64,000 nucleotides of DNA from Salvelinus alpinus (lineage: Eukaryota > Chordata > Actinopteri > Salmoniformes > Salmonidae), in contig NC_092098.1 of NCBI RefSeq assembly GCF_045679555.1, forward strand, positions 15,452,538-15,516,537, written 5' to 3'. Shown one piece after another: positions 60,991 to 64,000 of this stretch. Both the position numbers and the translations under genes were made by a program. Each line of letters starts with the position of its first letter. Position 1 is the first letter of the stretch. The notes beneath the pieces were generated by a model. That model was given only the letters and a program-made list of their open reading frames with translations, did no database searches and had not been told where the DNA came from.

Positions 60991-62734
60991 AGCATTTGGA
61001 AAGTATTCAGACCCCTTGACTTTTTCTACATTTTGTTATGCTACATACAGCCTTATTCTAAAACTGATTAAATCTTATTTTTCCTCAGCAATCTACACAC
61101 AATACTCCATAATGACAAAGTGAAAACAGGTTTTTAGAAATTGTTGCAAATGTATAAAAAAAAAACAGAAATACCTTATTTACATAAGCATTTGCTATGA
61201 GACCCGAAATTGAGCTCAGGTGCATCCTGTTTTCATCGATCATCCTTGAGATGTTTCTACAACTTGATTGGAGTCCATCTGTGGTAAATGCAATTGATTG
61301 GACATGATTTGGAAAGTCGCACACCTGTCTAGATAAGGTCCCACAGTTGACAGTGCATTTCTAAGCAAAAAAAAACATTCCATGAGGTCGAAGGAATTGT
61401 CAGCAGAGCTCCGAGACAGGATTGTGTCAAGACACAGATCTGGAGAATGGTACCAAAACATTTCTGCAGCATTGAAGGTCCCCAAGAACACAGTGGCCTC
61501 CATCATTCTTAAACGGAAGAACCAAGACTCGTCTGCCTAGAGCTGGCCGCTCAGCCAAACTGAGCAATCGGGGGAGAAGGGCCTTGGTCAGGACCAAGAA
61601 CCCGATGGTCACTCTGACAGAGCTCCAGAGTTCCTCTGTGGAGATGGGAGAACCATCTCTGCAGCACTCCACCAATCAGACCATTATGGTAGAGTGGCCA
61701 GACGGAAGCCACTTCTCAGTAAAATGCACATGACAGCCTGCTTGGAGTTTGCTAAAAGGCACCTAAAGACTCTCAGACCATGAGAAACAAGATTCTCTGG
61801 TCTGATGAAACCAAGATTGAACTCTTTGGCCTTAATGCCAAGCGTCACGTCTGGAGGAAACCTGGCACAATCCTTACGATGAAGCATGGTGGTGCCAGCA
61901 TCATGCTGTGGGGATGTTTCTCAGCGGCAGGGACTGGGAGACTAGTCAGGATCGAGGGAAAGATGAACAGAGCAAAGTACAGAGAGATCTTTGATGAAAA
62001 CCTGCTCCAGAGTACTCAGGACCTCAGAAGGTTCACCTTCTAACAGGACAACAACCCTAAGCACACAGCCAAGACAATGCAGGAGTGGCTTTGGGACAAG
62101 TCTCTGAATGTCCTTGAGTGGCCCAGCCAGAGCCCGGACTTGAATCCGATCGATCATCTCTGGAAAGACCTGAATATAGCTGTGCAGCGACACTCCCCAG
62201 CCAACCTGACAGACCTTGAGAGGATCTGCAGAGAAGAATGGGAGAAACTCCCCAAATGCATATGTGCCAAGCATGTAGCATCATACCAAAGACTATAGGT
62301 TGTAATCGCTCCCAAATGTGTTTCAACAAAGTACTGAGCAAAGGGTCTGAATACTTATGTAAATGTCATATTAAAAAATAAAAAAAATAAAAAAAAATAT
62401 TTTGCTTTGTCATTATTTTTTTTTATTTTACCTTTATTTTACTAGGCAAGTCAGTTAAGAACAAATTCTTATTTTCAATGACGGCCTAGGAACAGTGCCT
62501 GTTCTGCCTGTTCAGGGGCAGAATGACAGATTTGTACCTTGTCAGCTCGGGGATTTGAACTTGCAACCTTTCGGTTACTAGTCCAACGCTCTAACCACTA
62601 GGCTACCCTGCCGCCCCAAGGTATTGTGTGTAGATTGATGAGGATAAAATACAATTTCATCAATTTTAGAATAAGGCTGTAACGTAACAAAATGTGGAAA
62701 AAGTCAGGGGGTCTGAATACATTCCGAATGCACT
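60991..62734 (+). mobile_element. Tc1-type transposon (copy H), SINE-interrupted
   Basis: The right end ccgaatgcactg is followed by TA; the left end is eroded (agcatttggaaagtattcag). Transposase pieces include [20 protein letters not shown] (61780-62043) and [20 protein letters not shown] (62077-62298). The DDE-type PIE motif is PID here. Frameshifts and stops inactivate it. Confidence 0.9.
62417..62618 (-). mobile_element. tRNA-derived SINE inside Tc1 copy H
   Basis: On the minus strand: ggggcggcagggtagcctag, tggttagagcgttggactag, box B-like gcaagttcaaatcccc, then the body tgacaaggtacaaatctgtc. It splits the Tc1 3' region between tgtcattat and ggtattgtgtg. Confidence 0.85.
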
Positions 62735-63344
62735 GTATGCCAGTTAGGCTCTACACCGGTTATAAAGCAGATTAATGTGGTTAATTTACAAATATGTTAT
62801 TTGGCCTCTTTAGTTGTGATACAGACCTTCTCAAAACATATAGGCCTATAGGTTAGGATACATGAGGTGTGTGACTATGATTTGAAAAAGTAAATAAAAA
62901 AGATGGGCATCATTCACAAGTGATGGGTGACAATATTAGCCTATCAAACTATTCTTAATTTAATGTTGTCTTTACATATATGTGTGATAATAATTATGAT
63001 TTTAGGGGGCATGGGGGGAAAAAAACAATTATGTACTTAAGTTGCGAATGGAGGACGCTTTTCCATTTTTTCCCTTTTCCATGCCAGCAGGTAGGCTCTA
63101 CTCCTGTTGTAGCGAAGCAATGTGCTTAATAGTTGAGAAATAAATATAGTAGGTCTAGCCTATAGAAATCTGATGGGATCCTCTGTTTTCTCACGCAATT
63201 GCATAGCCTATAGAAATGTTGCCCAACATGAGCTCATAGGCACTCATGAAGTGTTTGATTAAACAGCCATCACTAACATTGAGTGGCTGCTGCCAACATA
63301 CTGACTCAACTCTAGCCACTTTAATAATGGAAAAATGTATGTAA

Positions 63345-63596
63345 TAAATGTATCACTAGCCACTTTAAACAATGCCACTTTATATAATGTTTTCATACCC
63401 TACATTACTCATCTCATATGGATATACTGTACTCTATACCATCTACTGCATCTTGCCATCTTGATGTAATTAAATGTATCACTAGCCACTTTAAACAATG
63501 CCACTTTATATAATGTTTTCATACCCTACATTACTCATCTCATATGTATATACTGTACTCTATACCATTTACTGCATCTTGCCTATGCCGTTCGGC
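63345..63596 (+). repeat. Direct tandem duplication of about 126 bp
   Basis: The segment from 63345 starting taaatgtatcactagccact is repeated from 63471 with only a few differences. Both copies run to tactgcatcttgcc. They belong to a salmonid repeat that continues to about 63800 with aatttcgctacactcgc-like sequence and a tgtgacaaatcaaatgtgat 3' end resembling LINE tails. Confidence 0.85.
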
Positions 63597-64000
63597 CATC
63601 AGTCATTCATATATTTTTATGTACATATTCTTATTCATTCTTTTACACTTGTGTGTATAAGGTAGTTGTTGTGAAATTGTTAGGTTAGATTACTTGTTAG
63701 ATATTACTGCATGGTCGGAACTAGAAGCACAAGCATTTCGCTACACTCGCATTAACATCTGCTAACCATGTGTATGTGACAAATCAAATGTGATTTTCTA
63801 TTACATTTGCGCGAGTGATTACAGGAACAATAGAGTGCTGAGTACCAGGCAGTTAGCAAGTTTAGTAGGCTACTAATGACCATCGGCAGCATCAGAGCTT
63901 GGAGAAGCCTAATTACGTGACAAACGATCACATGGAATTTGACTGCGGTCATGACTCGTGACTATTGGTGTCCCCATAACAGTCACATCACCATAACAGC

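Larger units (their letters stand above)
59569..64000. mobile_element. Large composite interspersed repeat in a usp32 intron
   Basis: Begins ggctgtggcagtcatgaaat and, at the window edge, approaches an inverted-looking end (gtcacatcaccataacagc). The terminal pattern resembles a large non-autonomous salmonid DNA element. It contains Tc1 copy H with a SINE, and another repeat at 63290-63800. The right end may lie just outside the window. Confidence 0.5.

Overview
The window is vertebrate nuclear DNA, almost certainly from a salmonid fish. It carries short exons with GT-AG introns, no operons, and a very dense load of repeats typical of salmonids: eight Tc1-type DNA transposon loci plus one nested copy, RSg-1-type and L2-type LINEs, tRNA-derived SINEs, hAT-type elements and long (TG)n tracts. 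The species cannot be fixed from the sequence alone.

Three genes were reconstructed exon by exon, all on the minus strand. (1) apbb1 (Fe65), a complete adaptor of 735 residues, has its coding sequence in 13 exons from 32357 down to 16950 and a noncoding first exon near 33161-33300. It has a WW domain and two PTB domains. (2) A transmembrane tyrosine-kinase-like gene occupies 45661 down to 39246 in 11 exons, about 466 residues. It has a short extracellular N-terminus, one membrane helix and a kinase domain in which DFG is EFG and HRD is HCD. (3) usp32 runs from 58874 down to 48258 in 27 exons, with the first exons beyond the right edge. It has an EF-hand, a DUSP-like region, a split USP catalytic domain with Cys and His boxes intact, and a C-terminal CVLQ prenylation box. 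Nearly all exons join in phase.

Layout: 1-13600 is repeat-rich intergenic DNA with a nested composite at 6255-11390. 13620-16950 is apbb1 3' flank and 3' UTR. 16950-33300 is apbb1, whose introns hold an L2, Tc1 elements, a 35-bp minisatellite of about 1.7 kb that grew from a hAT transposase-like sequence, and an RSg-1 LINE split by a Tc1. 33300-39130 is intergenic: an L1/Tx1-type tail, RSg-1, a solo-LTR-like element carrying an L2, and a hAT MITE with a perfect 8-bp target duplication. 39246-45661 is the kinase, with nested Tc1 elements in its introns. 46500-58874 is usp32, and 59000-64000 is its upstream intron, filled by a composite repeat.

The genes do not form a pathway. The most interesting signals lie where repeats meet gene structure. 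Three apbb1 exons have a transposon boundary within about 4 to 31 bases of a splice site, one apbb1 intron appears to be GC-AG, and one apbb1 exon has tandem in-frame donors. No CRISPR array, bacterial defence system, rRNA or genuine tRNA gene was seen.
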